From: JALOOX01 sp964557955
Lineage (GTDB): Bacteria > Desulfobacterota > Syntrophobacteria > Syntrophobacterales > Syntrophobacteraceae
NCBI GenBank assembly: GCA_964557955.1
Contig: CAZLCS010000001.1
Span: forward strand, 251,247 to 315,246
Direction: 5' to 3'
DNA length: 64,000 bases
Below the pieces are notes generated by a model. The model ran no database searches, had not been told where the DNA came from, and worked only from the letters and a program-made list of their open reading frames with translations. Position 1 is the first letter of the stretch. Every line of letters starts with the position of its first letter. Shown one piece after another: positions 41,876 through 51,294 of this stretch. Position numbers and translations under genes: made by a program.

Positions 41876-44077
41876 ATGGAAAAAAAAGTGTTTCGAATCC
41901 GCGGCATGTGCTGCGCTCAAGAAATCGGCTTGCTCAAGCAACGAGTCGGTCCCTTGGTGGGAGGAGAGTTGAACCTCAGCTTCGACCTTCTCGCCAGCAG
42001 GATGACCGTGACGGTAACGGATGATGCCGTCAGGGATTCCGATATCCAGAAAGCTGTGGCAGCGGCGGGAATGGAAGCCGCACCCTGGGATGACACATGC
42101 CCATCGGGCGTCTGCTCCGTGGGAGAGACGCTGTGGCAGAGGCGTGGCCTGCTGACACTTTGCATTTTGAGCGGCCTGGCGATGGTCTCGGGTGTTGGCA
42201 TCCAGGCCTTCCATTCAGGGAGTCTCATTGAGGCTTTGACCGAGGGTGCCCAAGGGGAGGTCGGACTGCACCCCGTGGCTCTCGCCTCTTACGTGGGAGC
42301 CGTGGTCCTGGGCGGGTTCCATATCGCTCCCAGGGCTTTTGCCGCCGCCAGGGCGCTGCGCCCCGACATGAACCTTCTCATGGCTGTAGCCGTCCTGGGA
42401 GCCATGGGGATCGGGGAATGGTTCGAAGCCGCGTCGGTAACCTTTCTCTTTTCTCTTGCTCTGCTTCTGGAGTCCTGGAGCATCGGTCGGGCTCGCAATG
42501 CCATCAAGGCTCTGATCGATATCTCTCCTGGCACGGCTCGATACATCTGTCCGACGGACGGCGATATCGAAGAGGCTGCGGTGGATGAAGTGCCGGTGGG
42601 GGCCACCGTGCTGGTTCGTCCCGGCGAGAAGCTCCCTTTGGACGGAGTGGTCACCAAAGGTTCCACCTCTGTGGACCAATCCTCCATCACGGGTGAATCC
42701 ATGCCGGTCAGGAAGGGCCCCGGCGATGAGGTCTATGCCGGGACCATCAATCTGGACGGTGCCATCGAATTCCGTTCGACTCGCCAGTCCTCCGACACGA
42801 CCCTTGCCCGGATCATCCACATGGTGGAGGAGGCCCAGTCTCGCCGTGCTCCGACGGAGCAGTTCGTGGAGAGATTCGCGCGCATTTACACGCCCCTCAT
42901 GCTCGGAATCGCTTTCCTCATCGCTGTGGTCCCGCCGCTAGTCCTGGGTGCCGCCTGGAGCTCCTGGTTCTACCAGGCTCTGGTCGTTCTGGTCATCGCA
43001 TGTCCCTGTTCGCTGGTGATCTCCACTCCTGTGAGCATTGTAGCCGGTCTGACCACCGCTGCACGAAATGGTGTCCTCATCAAAGGCGGCGCATATCTGG
43101 AGGCGCCGGCCTATCTGAGGGCCGTTGCCTTCGACAAGACGGGAACATTGACTCACGGACGTCCCGTCGTTCAGGAGATCATTCCCCTGAACGGACACAC
43201 GGAAGAAGAATTGCTGGTCCGAGCAGCGGCTCTGGAGACCCACAGCACCCACCCCGTTGCAGGGGCCATCTTGAGTCTGGCCAGGGCGAGGAATGTGTCC
43301 TATGCGCCCGCGGAGTACCTGGCCGTGCTTCCGGGGTTGGGGGCCCAAGGGGTCATCGACTCGCGGACCTACTGGATCGGGAGTCATCGCCTCCTGGAGG
43401 AGTGGGGACACGAGACACCCGAGGACCACCGACTGGTCGAGGAGCTCGAAAATGCGGGCAATTCAGTCGTCATGATGTGGACCGAGGATCATTTGTGCGG
43501 GATGATGAGCATCACTGACGAAGTCCGGCCCGAAGCCCCTTCTGTGGTCCGATCTCTAAAGAAGATGGGGATCGAGCGGGTGATCCTCATCACCGGTGAC
43601 AATGAGCGGACGGGAGAAGCCGTCGCAGCGGCCACAGGCGTTGACCGTTATCAGGCCGAATTGCTGCCGCAGGACAAGGTGGATGTGGTGAGCCATCTGA
43701 ACAGCAAGTACGGGCGGGTTGCCATGGTGGGGGACGGCGTCAATGACGCACCGGCCATGGCGGCTTCAAATCTGGGAATCGCCATGGGAGCCATCGGAGC
43801 CGATGCGGCTATAGAGACCGCCGATGTCGCCCTGATGTCGGACGACCTCACCAAACTCCCCTGGTTGATTGCTCATTCGCGAAGGACGTTGGGTGTCATC
43901 CGGCAGAACATCGCTTTCTCTCTGGCCGTAAAACTGCTTTTCCTCGCTATGGCGGCAGGAGGTGTTGCATCCCTGTGGAGTGCCATCGCAGCGGACATGG
44001 GGGCATCCTTGACGGTCATCTTCAATGGGCTGCGGCTTCTGCACAGAGGATCCGAGCCGAAGGCGGCAGCAGCCTGA
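41876..44077 (+). CDS. Heavy-metal-transporting P-type ATPase (Zn/Cd type)
   Basis: Exports divalent metals across the inner membrane using ATP. 733 residues: an N-terminal metal-binding fold with GMCCAQE rather than the usual GMxCxxC, eight membrane helices, TGES at 273-276, the metal-site CPC at 376-378 (VIACPCSLVIS), phosphorylated Asp420 in DKTGTLT, the STHPVA His, and GDGVNDAPAM. The CCxxE form at the N-terminus is known in zinc-handling P1B-2 pumps, so Zn/Cd (perhaps Co or Pb) is likelier than copper. It lies 54 bases after the AsmA-like gene. Confidence 0.92.
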   Translation: MEKKVFRIRGMCCAQEIGLLKQRVGPLVGGELNLSFDLLASRMTVTVTDDAVRDSDIQKAVAAAGMEAAPWDDTCPSGVCSVGETLWQRRGLLTLCILSGLAMVSGVGIQAFHSGSLIEALTEGAQGEVGLHPVALASYVGAVVLGGFHIAPRAFAAARALRPDMNLLMAVAVLGAMGIGEWFEAASVTFLFSLALLLESWSIGRARNAIKALIDISPGTARYICPTDGDIEEAAVDEVPVGATVLVRPGEKLPLDGVVTKGSTSVDQSSITGESMPVRKGPGDEVYAGTINLDGAIEFRSTRQSSDTTLARIIHMVEEAQSRRAPTEQFVERFARIYTPLMLGIAFLIAVVPPLVLGAAWSSWFYQALVVLVIACPCSLVISTPVSIVAGLTTAARNGVLIKGGAYLEAPAYLRAVAFDKTGTLTHGRPVVQEIIPLNGHTEEELLVRAAALETHSTHPVAGAILSLARARNVSYAPAEYLAVLPGLGAQGVIDSRTYWIGSHRLLEEWGHETPEDHRLVEELENAGNSVVMMWTEDHLCGMMSITDEVRPEAPSVVRSLKKMGIERVILITGDNERTGEAVAAATGVDRYQAELLPQDKVDVVSHLNSKYGRVAMVGDGVNDAPAMAASNLGIAMGAIGADAAIETADVALMSDDLTKLPWLIAHSRRTLGVIRQNIAFSLAVKLLFLAMAAGGVASLWSAIAADMGASLTVIFNGLRLLHRGSEPKAAAA

Positions 44078-44144
44078 TCCGGCGTTCCACGAGGGTATGC
44101 CGCCGCCACAAAAAACTGCCGTGCCGAAAGGGCTGCGAGCCCCA

Positions 44145-45083
44145 TCAGCAGATCAAAGGCCCGAAGTTCACATCATACCTGTGACAGAATGCCTGCCAGT
44201 CCAGCCGATGCTCCTGCGTTCCATACTGCTCGACAACATAAGCGGCAGCGACCGTACCCATTTGGCAGCAGGTCTCCCAATCCACCCCCAGAGAGCGCCC
44301 TTTGAGGACTCCGGCGCGAAAGGCGTCGCCAGCCCCGGTGGGGTCGAGAACCTCCTTGACGGGTATGGCCGGGATCAGGATCTTCTCACCCTTGCGATTC
44401 AGAATCACTCCCTGCGGACCTTGAGTTGTGATGACGATCTCCACGTTCCGGTACAGGTCCTCCATTCTCCAGCCTGCGATCTGGAGGAATTGTGAGAGCT
44501 CGTATTCATTGGAAATGAAACAGATCGCCCCCTTCACAGCTTCTCGGATTTCTTCACCATTCCAGGTGTTCAGGCTCTGGCCGGGATCGAAGAAGAAGGG
44601 GACACCCGTTTCCCGTGCTTTTATAGCAAAACCGAGCATATCCATCTTGTTTCCCGGACCGATGAGAATCTGGGTGGAGTCCGCTGAATCGTTAAGGGGC
44701 GGGAGTTCAGCTTCATACGCCATGGCGCCGGGGTTGAAAGCCGTGATCTGGTTGTCGTCCAGGTCGGTGGTGATGTAAGCACCGGCCGTGAGAACCCCCG
44801 GTATCTGTTTGACCCAGCGATCCGAAAGGCTGTTGGAAGCCAGCCAGTCGCGGTAGCGACTGAAATCGTCGCCGGCCGTGGCGACGATGAGCGGGTATTC
44901 TCCGAGTCGGCGCAAAGTGTAGGCGATGTTTCCGGCAGTGCCGCCGAATTTCTCCACAAGTCCATTGATGTTGAAACAGACGTTGAGCACATGAATCTTA
45001 TGAGGTAGAATGTGATCTGCAAAACGCCCGGGGAAATTCATGATGCGGTCATAAGCCAATGACCCGGAAATGAATGTTCGCAT
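44145..45083 (-). CDS. PfkB-family sugar/nucleoside kinase
   Basis: 312 residues from the ATG at 45081-45083 (ribosome site AAGGAGA). PfkB fold: N-terminal FISGSLAYDRIMNFPGRFAD, the signature-like EKFGGTAGNIAYTLRRLGEY, VIVTTQGPQGVI-like TTQGPQGVILNR and the C-terminal catalytic motif VLDPTGAGDAFRAGVL with the base Asp. The pattern is closest to the adenosine-kinase-like branch often annotated in sulfate reducers, but ribokinase-type activity cannot be excluded. It converges with the P-type ATPase. Confidence 0.9.
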   Translation of the reverse strand: MRTFISGSLAYDRIMNFPGRFADHILPHKIHVLNVCFNINGLVEKFGGTAGNIAYTLRRLGEYPLIVATAGDDFSRYRDWLASNSLSDRWVKQIPGVLTAGAYITTDLDDNQITAFNPGAMAYEAELPPLNDSADSTQILIGPGNKMDMLGFAIKARETGVPFFFDPGQSLNTWNGEEIREAVKGAICFISNEYELSQFLQIAGWRMEDLYRNVEIVITTQGPQGVILNRKGEKILIPAIPVKEVLDPTGAGDAFRAGVLKGRSLGVDWETCCQMGTVAAAYVVEQYGTQEHRLDWQAFCHRYDVNFGPLIC

Positions 45084-45400
45084 GCCGATGTCTCCTTGGA
45101 TGGTTTTGAACTTATATCCCTGAGAAAGCCGACGCCCTATCCCCAGCATCGGGCAATATAGACAATGTGGATTAACCTTAACATGGTCTTAAGATTCTTA
45201 AGATTCGCTGTGATTATCCCGAATATCCCCTCACTGGCGGTTGAATTCTGATCGGGTTTAGCGCCCGATATCGGGCGGGCAAAAATCTCTATGATACAAT
45301 CAGTGTGGCGTAAAGCTAATTCCGAATGCGGGAACCTGCCACCTCGGCAGGTCCTGCAGCATGGTATCATGAACTCCAACATGATCAGAGGGTGCGAGTG
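45084..45400. other. 317-base divergent intergenic region
   Basis: It separates the PfkB kinase and the secreted protein, so both promoters should lie here. It contains the direct repeat TTAAGATTC TTAAGATTC near 45191-45208 and the palindrome CGCCCGATATCGGGCG near 45262-45277. A TACAAT near 45294 could be a -10 box for the plus-strand gene but has no -35 partner. Confidence 0.5.
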
Positions 45401-46147
45401 ATGAAACACAATGTAGGCCACAGTTTTTGGAGGAGCGTGAGTTTCGGGCTTTGCTTCACCTTGGTCCTTGGGACCTCCTTGGCGTGGAGCGGCCCTTTGA
45501 GGCTCAAAATGACCGACGGAACAGCCGTGGAGGTTCCCTACTACTGGGAGGAAAATGCCGAGTTCAAATTCGAGATCCCCGGCGGTGTTGCAGGGGTGCC
45601 CAAGGTGCAGGTCGCGGCTGTTCAGGAAGTCGTTGTGGACCGGGAATTCGATCCCCAGGTTCTGGCGGACTCCGGTGAAGCAGAGGCCAGGTCAGAGCAG
45701 ATGAAGATCCTTCGGGATCTGATTGCTGCCACATCCACGGGGACTGCCATGTCCGAAAAGCTGACTCCCGAAGAGAGCCTCGAGCTTCTGAAAGCAGGGC
45801 GGGGGATGGACGGGGACGTCCGCACACGAGAAAAGGTTCACGCGGCGTTGTATGAAGTCCATGCAGATTTCTCGGAGCTTGTGAGGATTCCGGGGACAGG
45901 ACTCCTGATCGAGATGAGAAAAGTCGTGACCAGCCGGAACGACCTGCGACAGAATGGCTTCACGCTCAACCTGTACGATGGGGAGGGCAGAGTCATTCAG
46001 AGACAGTCGTGTCAGGTGAATGAACTGGATATGGATCGCAAAGCCATGAAGCAGCTGGGGCTGCGGGGAAGAGTTTTCACCCTGATGGCCTCGGTGCGCC
46101 CCGATGAGCGGGTCAAACGCTATGAAATCACCGTCGATCGCCGCTGA
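45401..46147 (+). CDS. Exported protein of unknown function
   Basis: 248 residues from the ATG at 45401, chosen because a signal peptide follows directly: basic KHNVGHSFWR, hydrophobic SVSFGLCFTLVLGTSLAW, cleavage probably near WSG. The mature part is mixed alpha/beta with VEVPYYWEENAEFKFEIPGG near the N-terminus and no cysteine cluster or catalytic motif I recognise. The C-terminal half (RKVVTSRNDLRQNGFTLNLY, RQSCQVNELDMDR) looks like a beta-rich domain. It stands alone. Confidence 0.75.
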   Translation: MKHNVGHSFWRSVSFGLCFTLVLGTSLAWSGPLRLKMTDGTAVEVPYYWEENAEFKFEIPGGVAGVPKVQVAAVQEVVVDREFDPQVLADSGEAEARSEQMKILRDLIAATSTGTAMSEKLTPEESLELLKAGRGMDGDVRTREKVHAALYEVHADFSELVRIPGTGLLIEMRKVVTSRNDLRQNGFTLNLYDGEGRVIQRQSCQVNELDMDRKAMKQLGLRGRVFTLMASVRPDERVKRYEITVDRR

Positions 46148-46259
46148 TCTCCGGATAGGCGCCACCAAGCCTTGGGTTTTGGCTTTCTATCCACAGGAAG
46201 CACCCTTATCGTCTCTCCGCGGGCACGCTCCATGGTGCCGGTCCGTGCCGCTTGGCCGC

Positions 46260-46604
46260 TCATGATGGATTGGGTGAGCCCGGCTTCAAAAAGACCACAG
46301 TCGCCCCCCATCCCCCTCGTGAGTCGTCCGCCTGCCTGAAGGAGGCCACGAGGGGATGGCGTTCCAGGATCGCCTGGACTCGACGTCTCAATTGCCCTGT
46401 TCCCTTGCCGTGGATGATCCGAACTTCTTCGAATCCCTTTTCGAGGGCGGCAGCCAGATAGTCTTCCAGGAGCTCCTTGATCTCACTGGGCCTGAACGTG
46501 TGCAGGTCCAGTGAGTCCTCTATGGGGACTCTCACGGGGTCTTCAGGGAATTCCTCGCTGTCAAATCCCTCTTCTTGGCCATCGAATGTGTTCGAGCCGT
46601 TCAT
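46260..46604 (-). CDS. Smr-domain protein
   Basis: 114 residues from the ATG at 46602-46604 (ribosome site AAGGA). The Smr domain covers residues 30-110: DSLDLHTFRPSEIKELLEDY with the DLH motif, and EVRIIHGKGTGQLRRRVQ with the HGKGTG motif. Smr domains nick DNA or cleave RNA; stand-alone small forms are often linked to RNA or ribosome quality control. A longer start at 46691 would give an ATGA overlap with the glycosyltransferase stop but has a poorer ribosome spacing. The two genes are probably co-transcribed. Confidence 0.88.
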   Translation of the reverse strand: MNGSNTFDGQEEGFDSEEFPEDPVRVPIEDSLDLHTFRPSEIKELLEDYLAAALEKGFEEVRIIHGKGTGQLRRRVQAILERHPLVASFRQADDSRGGWGATVVFLKPGSPNPS

Positions 46605-46687
46605 GATTGCATCCTTTTGGGGGTTGCGGACCTCGGAGCGAGGTCCCGCAGTCAGGCGATTTCCCAAGGTGAAGCCTGAAGCGCTGC

Positions 46688-47785
46688 TCATGATCCCTCA
46701 AGCCGTTCAAGAATCGTCCGGGCACAGATCTCGGCTCCATCCGTCCTGATTGTCGGGGGGCGGGCCGAGGCGCGCCGGATCTCAAGGATCGCCTGCTCCC
46801 AGTTGCCGGAATACAGGTCATCAGGGGATATGAACGCAATGGGAAGGCGCCGTCGCATGTTATCCACCAGTATGGGGTATTCGGGAAAGACTCCCCGGTC
46901 TGTGTAGATCATCGGAGTACCGTGCGCCAGGCAATCGGAGACAATTCCATACCCGGGTTTGGTGATCACGGCGTCCACTGCCGCGATCGCGTCTGTATAG
47001 GAAAGGTCGAATCCATCGAGACAGATACCGTTGGAGAGAGTGTAGCGGAGGGGGTGTTTGAAGAGGAACAGGGCTTCCGGAATGATTTCAAGTGATCTCA
47101 GAGCCGACCCACTCAAGTCCAGATCTGCAAAAGCAATCAGGTAGGCGGGCTGTTGCGGGTGGATGCCGAGCAGCTTGCGGGTCTCCGAAGGGTGGCGACC
47201 GGCGCGGCGGGCAACCAGGGGAACATCCATGCGCCGGGGGCAGGCAGAGCAGTCGCCGTGCATGGGAAGCTGAAGCAGTAGGTCGCAATGGCCATAACAT
47301 TGGCGAATCCACTCCATGACCTTCCGCCATCTCGGGTCGTGCTCGACATACGCCGAATAGATCCAGTCCCAGGTGAAGTTCCCGATCCCCAGGGAGGGGA
47401 TGCCGCAACGGTCGGCTGCAAGAAAAGCCACGAAGGGAATATCGGCCACCACGAGATCAAAGGACTGGGCCTTCAGGAATTGAGCTTCCTCTGCCAGCAG
47501 TTGTTCGGCCCCGGCTTGCAGGTTGATGAGGTTTGACAGAGTGGAGGCGAGGTCGAATCGGATGCTGTCCAGCTGAACCAGGCCGATATCGAGGCGCCTC
47601 CTGCGATAAGGCAGTGAATGTCCGATGTTCTGGGCCACCAGGAACTCGGGGATTTCGGAGACGATGGTGACCTCCACACCTGAATTCATGCGCAGCAGGC
47701 TTCGGATGACTTCAAGGGATCTCACTGCGTGCCCATAGCCATGGGGAGTGATATAATAAGCCACCTTTCGGGTTTGTGCGCTCAT
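46688..47785 (-). CDS. MurG-like (GT-B fold) glycosyltransferase of unknown substrate
   Basis: 365 residues with a GT-B pattern: N-terminal YYITPHGYGHAVRSLEVIRS (the GxGH loop) and C-terminal KPGYGIVSDCLAHGTPMIY followed by PEYPILVDNM, as in MurG-type UDP-sugar enzymes. A cysteine pair in DCSACPRRMDVPL lies mid-protein and could bind metal. No signal or membrane helix. Related sequences that I recall are annotated as glycosyltransferases or as N-terminal domains of plant arabinokinases. Acceptor and donor are unknown. Confidence 0.8.
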   Translation of the reverse strand: MSAQTRKVAYYITPHGYGHAVRSLEVIRSLLRMNSGVEVTIVSEIPEFLVAQNIGHSLPYRRRRLDIGLVQLDSIRFDLASTLSNLINLQAGAEQLLAEEAQFLKAQSFDLVVADIPFVAFLAADRCGIPSLGIGNFTWDWIYSAYVEHDPRWRKVMEWIRQCYGHCDLLLQLPMHGDCSACPRRMDVPLVARRAGRHPSETRKLLGIHPQQPAYLIAFADLDLSGSALRSLEIIPEALFLFKHPLRYTLSNGICLDGFDLSYTDAIAAVDAVITKPGYGIVSDCLAHGTPMIYTDRGVFPEYPILVDNMRRRLPIAFISPDDLYSGNWEQAILEIRRASARPPTIRTDGAEICARTILERLEGS

Positions 47786-48070
47786 CCTGATCCTTGATTG
47801 CGTTGATTGCCGTCGTCTGCATCAGTCTTCACTTATTCCCTCCGCCTGCTCAGAATAACCCGGGATCTCAAGGTTTGCGCTGCACATCGGCATCGATGTG
47901 TGATATTTCCTTCGAAGCACTCAGCAGGGCCTTCTGCAAATAGATGTGTGAAAGCGAGGCATCCATGAGAGAGCTCATTTTCGGCAGCATCCGTTTTCAA
48001 AGGTCGCCGTAGGGTCGCATCAAGATAAGAGCGCCACAAGGTCCATTCCATAGTCAGGAGCGAACATCAG

Positions 48071-48688
48071 ATGCCCAGATTGCGTCCCAGCTGGCATGAG
48101 TACTTCATGCTCATCGCCAAGATCGTCAGCAGCCGGTCCACCTGCAACTCGCGTCCGACCGGAGCGGTCATTGTCAAAAGCAACCACATCCTTGCGACCG
48201 GGTACAATGGAGCCATGCCCGGGGCCGCCCACTGCATCGACCAGCCCGACGTCGACGGGAATCCCTATTGTTTCCGAAGGTTGAGTGGTGTGCCCGACAT
48301 CGATAAATACAACTTCTGCAAGGCCTCCCATGCCGAAGCCAACGCCATCGCCCAGGCGGCACGTTACGGCATCGGCATCGAGGGTGCAACGCTTTATACC
48401 ACCCTTGCCCCCTGTTATGTATGTCTCAAGCTCGTGGCAACGGCTCGAATTCGAGCAGTCTACTATGAGCACATCTACGAATCCATGGCTCCCGAAAGGG
48501 ACCGGTTCTGGAAGGAAGCGGTCCGAGAGTCCGGGATCCAGGTGTTCGAACGGCTGATCATCTCTCCGACCACCTACGAATATATTCTTTCAGATATCAC
48601 GAATATCACCTCGCGTCGAAGAACCCAGGCAACCGACTTCCTGTCGACATCGGGAGGAGAGCGACTGCCCATGGATGAAACACACTGA
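48071..48688 (+). CDS. dCMP deaminase-family protein (ComEB-like)
   Basis: Deaminates dCMP to dUMP in the best-studied relatives, feeding dTMP synthesis. 205 residues with the zinc site of cytidine deaminase-like enzymes: HAEANAIAQAARYG (His ligand and catalytic Glu) and LAPCYVCLKLVA (two Cys ligands). It also has the family N-terminus WHEYFMLIAKIVSSRSTC and GYNGAMPGAAHC. An AGGAG site precedes the ATG. It is first of a trio with an HAD hydrolase (18-base gap) and a lipase-like hydrolase (20-base gap). The C-terminus runs about 30 residues past the usual end. Confidence 0.9.
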   Translation: MPRLRPSWHEYFMLIAKIVSSRSTCNSRPTGAVIVKSNHILATGYNGAMPGAAHCIDQPDVDGNPYCFRRLSGVPDIDKYNFCKASHAEANAIAQAARYGIGIEGATLYTTLAPCYVCLKLVATARIRAVYYEHIYESMAPERDRFWKEAVRESGIQVFERLIISPTTYEYILSDITNITSRRRTQATDFLSTSGGERLPMDETH

Positions 48689-48706
48689 AGACTGCGGCAG
48701 ACGAAG

Positions 48707-49402
48707 GTGGCCTCTAAATATTGCACAGTCTTCTTCGATCTTGGCAACACGCTGCTGCGACCGGCAGGCCCGCCGGCTCGCAGGATGCTCGGGGAGCGGC
48801 TGAACCTTTCCGAAAAGGAAGTCAAGCTGGCGGGGCGACTGATCATGACCCGGCCGCATCAGAATCCCGAAGCGATGGCAGCCGAGTTGTCGCATATCCT
48901 GCCTGCGAAGGACCCTCGCCATGTCCGGGAGGCAGTATGCGGCGTCTGGCTCGAGCAGATGGAGCGGGTGGCTCTTCACCCGGATGCCCTGGAGCTGCTG
49001 GACAGGCTCAGGGACATGTCCTGTCGCCTGGGTCTCCTCTCGAACCTGTGGGAACCCGTCTTCGAAGCGATTCAGGCCGGGACACCGGGGTTCCTGACTC
49101 GTTTCGACCATCTTGTTTTGAGCTGCCGTCTTGGCGTAAAGAAGCCGTCCCCCGCGATCTTCGAGGCGGCCGTCCGTGCTTGCGGCATGCCTCCTCACTG
49201 CTGCTGGATGGTGGGAGACAGCTATGAACTGGACCTGGAGCCCGCCATGAAAGCGGGAATGCACGCAGTCTGGGTCTTGAGTCGTCCGGAGGCCGAGAAG
49301 GAGTTGCTCGCCAAGGTCCTGAGGGGCGAAAAGCCTCCTCCCGACTCCGCTGTCGCAGAGCTCCTGGATCTGCCGCGACTCTTAATGCTTAAGCTTTCCT
49401 GA
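48707..49402 (+). CDS. HAD-superfamily hydrolase
   Basis: 231-residue phosphatase-like protein. Motif I FFDLGNTLL (nucleophile Asp; the usual DxD second Asp is Asn, so it is altered), motif II LLSNLWEP, motif III KKPSPAIFEAAV and motif IV MVGDSYELDLEPAMKAGMHAVWV. The start is GTG at 48707. It could dephosphorylate a nucleotide or sugar phosphate; being beside a dCMP deaminase makes a nucleotide plausible. The DxN motif I is common in YjjG/2-haloacid-type relatives. Confidence 0.87.
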   Translation: MASKYCTVFFDLGNTLLRPAGPPARRMLGERLNLSEKEVKLAGRLIMTRPHQNPEAMAAELSHILPAKDPRHVREAVCGVWLEQMERVALHPDALELLDRLRDMSCRLGLLSNLWEPVFEAIQAGTPGFLTRFDHLVLSCRLGVKKPSPAIFEAAVRACGMPPHCCWMVGDSYELDLEPAMKAGMHAVWVLSRPEAEKELLAKVLRGEKPPPDSAVAELLDLPRLLMLKLS

Positions 49403-49422
49403 CCGGAGGAGACATTAAATCG

Positions 49423-50262
49423 ATGGAGATCCTGAAGTGGTTTATCCTGGTGGTATTAGGGCTTTCTGCCCTCACTCATGCTTTCTTCTGGTATGAGTCG
49501 GCTAACGGGCCCCACCGTGAATACCTTGAAAAACTTTCCCGGGGGCGGGTCTTATGGTGGGTCCTCAGGGGAGTAGCGTACGGTTTTGGCTCCCTTGTTC
49601 TGGTTTCACTCCTGTTTCCTCTTGGTCTGTTTCGTGCCTTTCGTTTTTCGGTGTCCGGCGAGGAGAGTGCGCTGCCTCCGGTGATTCTGGTACATGGTCT
49701 TTATCATAATGCAAGCGGTTGGGCTTTCTACCGTTATTGGCTCAGGCAATCGGGATTTTCCAGGGTTTACGCTTTCAGCTACTCGAGTTTCGGCACTTCA
49801 TTTGACGAGATTCTGACCCGGTTGGAAAGGTTTGTTCGGGAGGTGGAGTCCCAGAATCCGGGCCGGCCCCCCGTCATGGTTGGCCACAGCCTTGGAGGCC
49901 TCGTCTGTCGAGCCTTTGCCGATTCTCCTGAAAACGTTGGGAGAATCGACGCCGTGGTCACGCTGGGGACCCCCCATCGGGGATCAAAGCTCGCTGCCCT
50001 CAGCTTGGGGAGTCTAGGGCAGAGCCTTCGCTTTGATGGACCTTTATTCAAGGAGCTGGAAAGCAGATCGGCCCCGGAGGGCAGTCATCGGCTGGCCATT
50101 TTTTCGCCCATGGATACCATGGTTCTGCCTTTTGAGGCCCTGAAGGCGAGGGACCCCGCCTGGAAAAATGTGGAGGCGGCGCCTGTGGGTCATATCCGCA
50201 TGCTGTTTCACCGGCCGACGGCTCAAAGAGCCATTGAGTTTCTCCAGAACGCCACCCAATGA
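49423..50262 (+). CDS. Alpha/beta-hydrolase, lipase/esterase type, membrane-anchored
   Basis: 279 residues: one N-terminal hydrophobic helix (about 5-21), a second at 48-66 (YGFGSLVLVSLLFPLGLF), then an alpha/beta hydrolase domain. The oxyanion region is ILVHGLYHNASGW, the nucleophile elbow VGHSLGGLVCRA (Ser), the acid likely in the SPMDTMVLPFEAL loop, and His in PVGHIRMLFH. VTLGTPHRGSKLA is typical of triacylglycerol lipase-like proteins. Ribosome site GGAGGAG. Substrate unknown. Confidence 0.87.
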   Translation: MEILKWFILVVLGLSALTHAFFWYESANGPHREYLEKLSRGRVLWWVLRGVAYGFGSLVLVSLLFPLGLFRAFRFSVSGEESALPPVILVHGLYHNASGWAFYRYWLRQSGFSRVYAFSYSSFGTSFDEILTRLERFVREVESQNPGRPPVMVGHSLGGLVCRAFADSPENVGRIDAVVTLGTPHRGSKLAALSLGSLGQSLRFDGPLFKELESRSAPEGSHRLAIFSPMDTMVLPFEALKARDPAWKNVEAAPVGHIRMLFHRPTAQRAIEFLQNATQ

Positions 50263-50311
50263 GGCCTCAAATTTAAGGGTTGAACCGGCTCCGGCTTGGT
50301 CGCGGCAAAAC

Positions 50312-50938
50312 TCATGCGGCGGGGCGGAAGTAGATGATCCCCCGTTCAAGCAGGAAGCGAATGACTGCATCCACTGAGTCATCCAGAGAATGAGAGGTTG
50401 TGTCGATCACCAGGTCGGGGTTTTCAGGTTCCTCGTAGGGCGCTGAAATGCCAGTCATATTAAGAATTTCACCTCGCCTGGCCTTCTTGTAGAGCCCTTT
50501 GGGGTCGCGCTCTTCGCACACATCGAGCGAGCACCGCACGTAGCATTCGTAGTACGGCCAGTTGCTCATGAGGTTCCTCACGAATGCGCGGCTTTCGCGG
50601 AACGGAGCGATGAAGGCGGCAAAAACGAGCAGCCCTGCATCCACCATCAGCTTGGAGACTTCGGCGATGCGACGGATGTTCTCCTTGCGGTCCTCGGCGC
50701 TCAACCCCAGGTCTGCGTTCAATCCGGTTCGAATGTTGTCCCCGTCCAGCACGTAGCTTCGAATCCCATAGCGGTAGAGACGGGCTTCTACTGCATGAGC
50801 CAGGGTGGATTTTCCACTCCCGGAGAGCCCGGTGAACCAGATGAGGCCGCTTCGATGACCGTTGAGCACATGACGGTCGGAGCATTTTATGAGGGACTCG
50901 AAGGGGAAGATGTTCTCAGCCTTATGGAGCTCGTTCAT
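50312..50938 (-). CDS. cysC: Adenylylsulfate kinase
   Basis: Phosphorylates adenylyl sulfate (APS) to PAPS for sulfate activation. 208 residues from the ATG at 50936-50938. Walker A FTGLSGSGKST (35-45), DGDNIRTGLNADLGLSAEDR, ENIRRIAEVSKLMVDAG, FIAPFRESR and DVCEERDPKGLYKKARRGEI are all typical of CysC. The ribosome site is weak. The open frame runs 60 codons further upstream but lacks family similarity. In an anaerobe that reduces APS directly, PAPS is needed mainly for sulfation of other molecules; that is inference. Confidence 0.93.
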   Translation of the reverse strand: MNELHKAENIFPFESLIKCSDRHVLNGHRSGLIWFTGLSGSGKSTLAHAVEARLYRYGIRSYVLDGDNIRTGLNADLGLSAEDRKENIRRIAEVSKLMVDAGLLVFAAFIAPFRESRAFVRNLMSNWPYYECYVRCSLDVCEERDPKGLYKKARRGEILNMTGISAPYEEPENPDLVIDTTSHSLDDSVDAVIRFLLERGIIYFRPAA

Positions 50939-51294
50939 CGTCTCACTTTCATGAATCGTGTGTGGGAACCACCACGCAATAGAGAACAATAAGTGATCGG
51001 GCACTCCCCCGATGCGGTCGAGGTCCTTTCCAATCTCCGTGCCTGTTCGATTCAGGCCGATCACTCCGTAACAATTGGGAGCACGTACTTGAGATGGCTG
51101 GTGCACCCATTCCCACATAGCTCAGATACTTCATCTTCCGGAGAATTTCAACGATCGTGGCCATTGAACCCCATCAAACCGGGTGTCACGGGCGAAGCCG
51201 GGCTCACTCATGTCACCGAACTCCCGTCCATGGACAAGCCCTGACAGAATCGTGGCACCCCTTGCGTCAAAAACATCGTCCCCCCGCCTTCCCG
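50939..51294. other. 356-base region without a convincing gene
   Basis: Between the cysC start and the RNB gene stop. A 71-codon minus-strand frame from 51164 (MATIVEILRKMKYLSYVGMG) begins like a real protein but shows no ribosome site and degrades to low-complexity residues; it could be a relic. No repeat or RNA gene is apparent. Confidence 0.45.
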
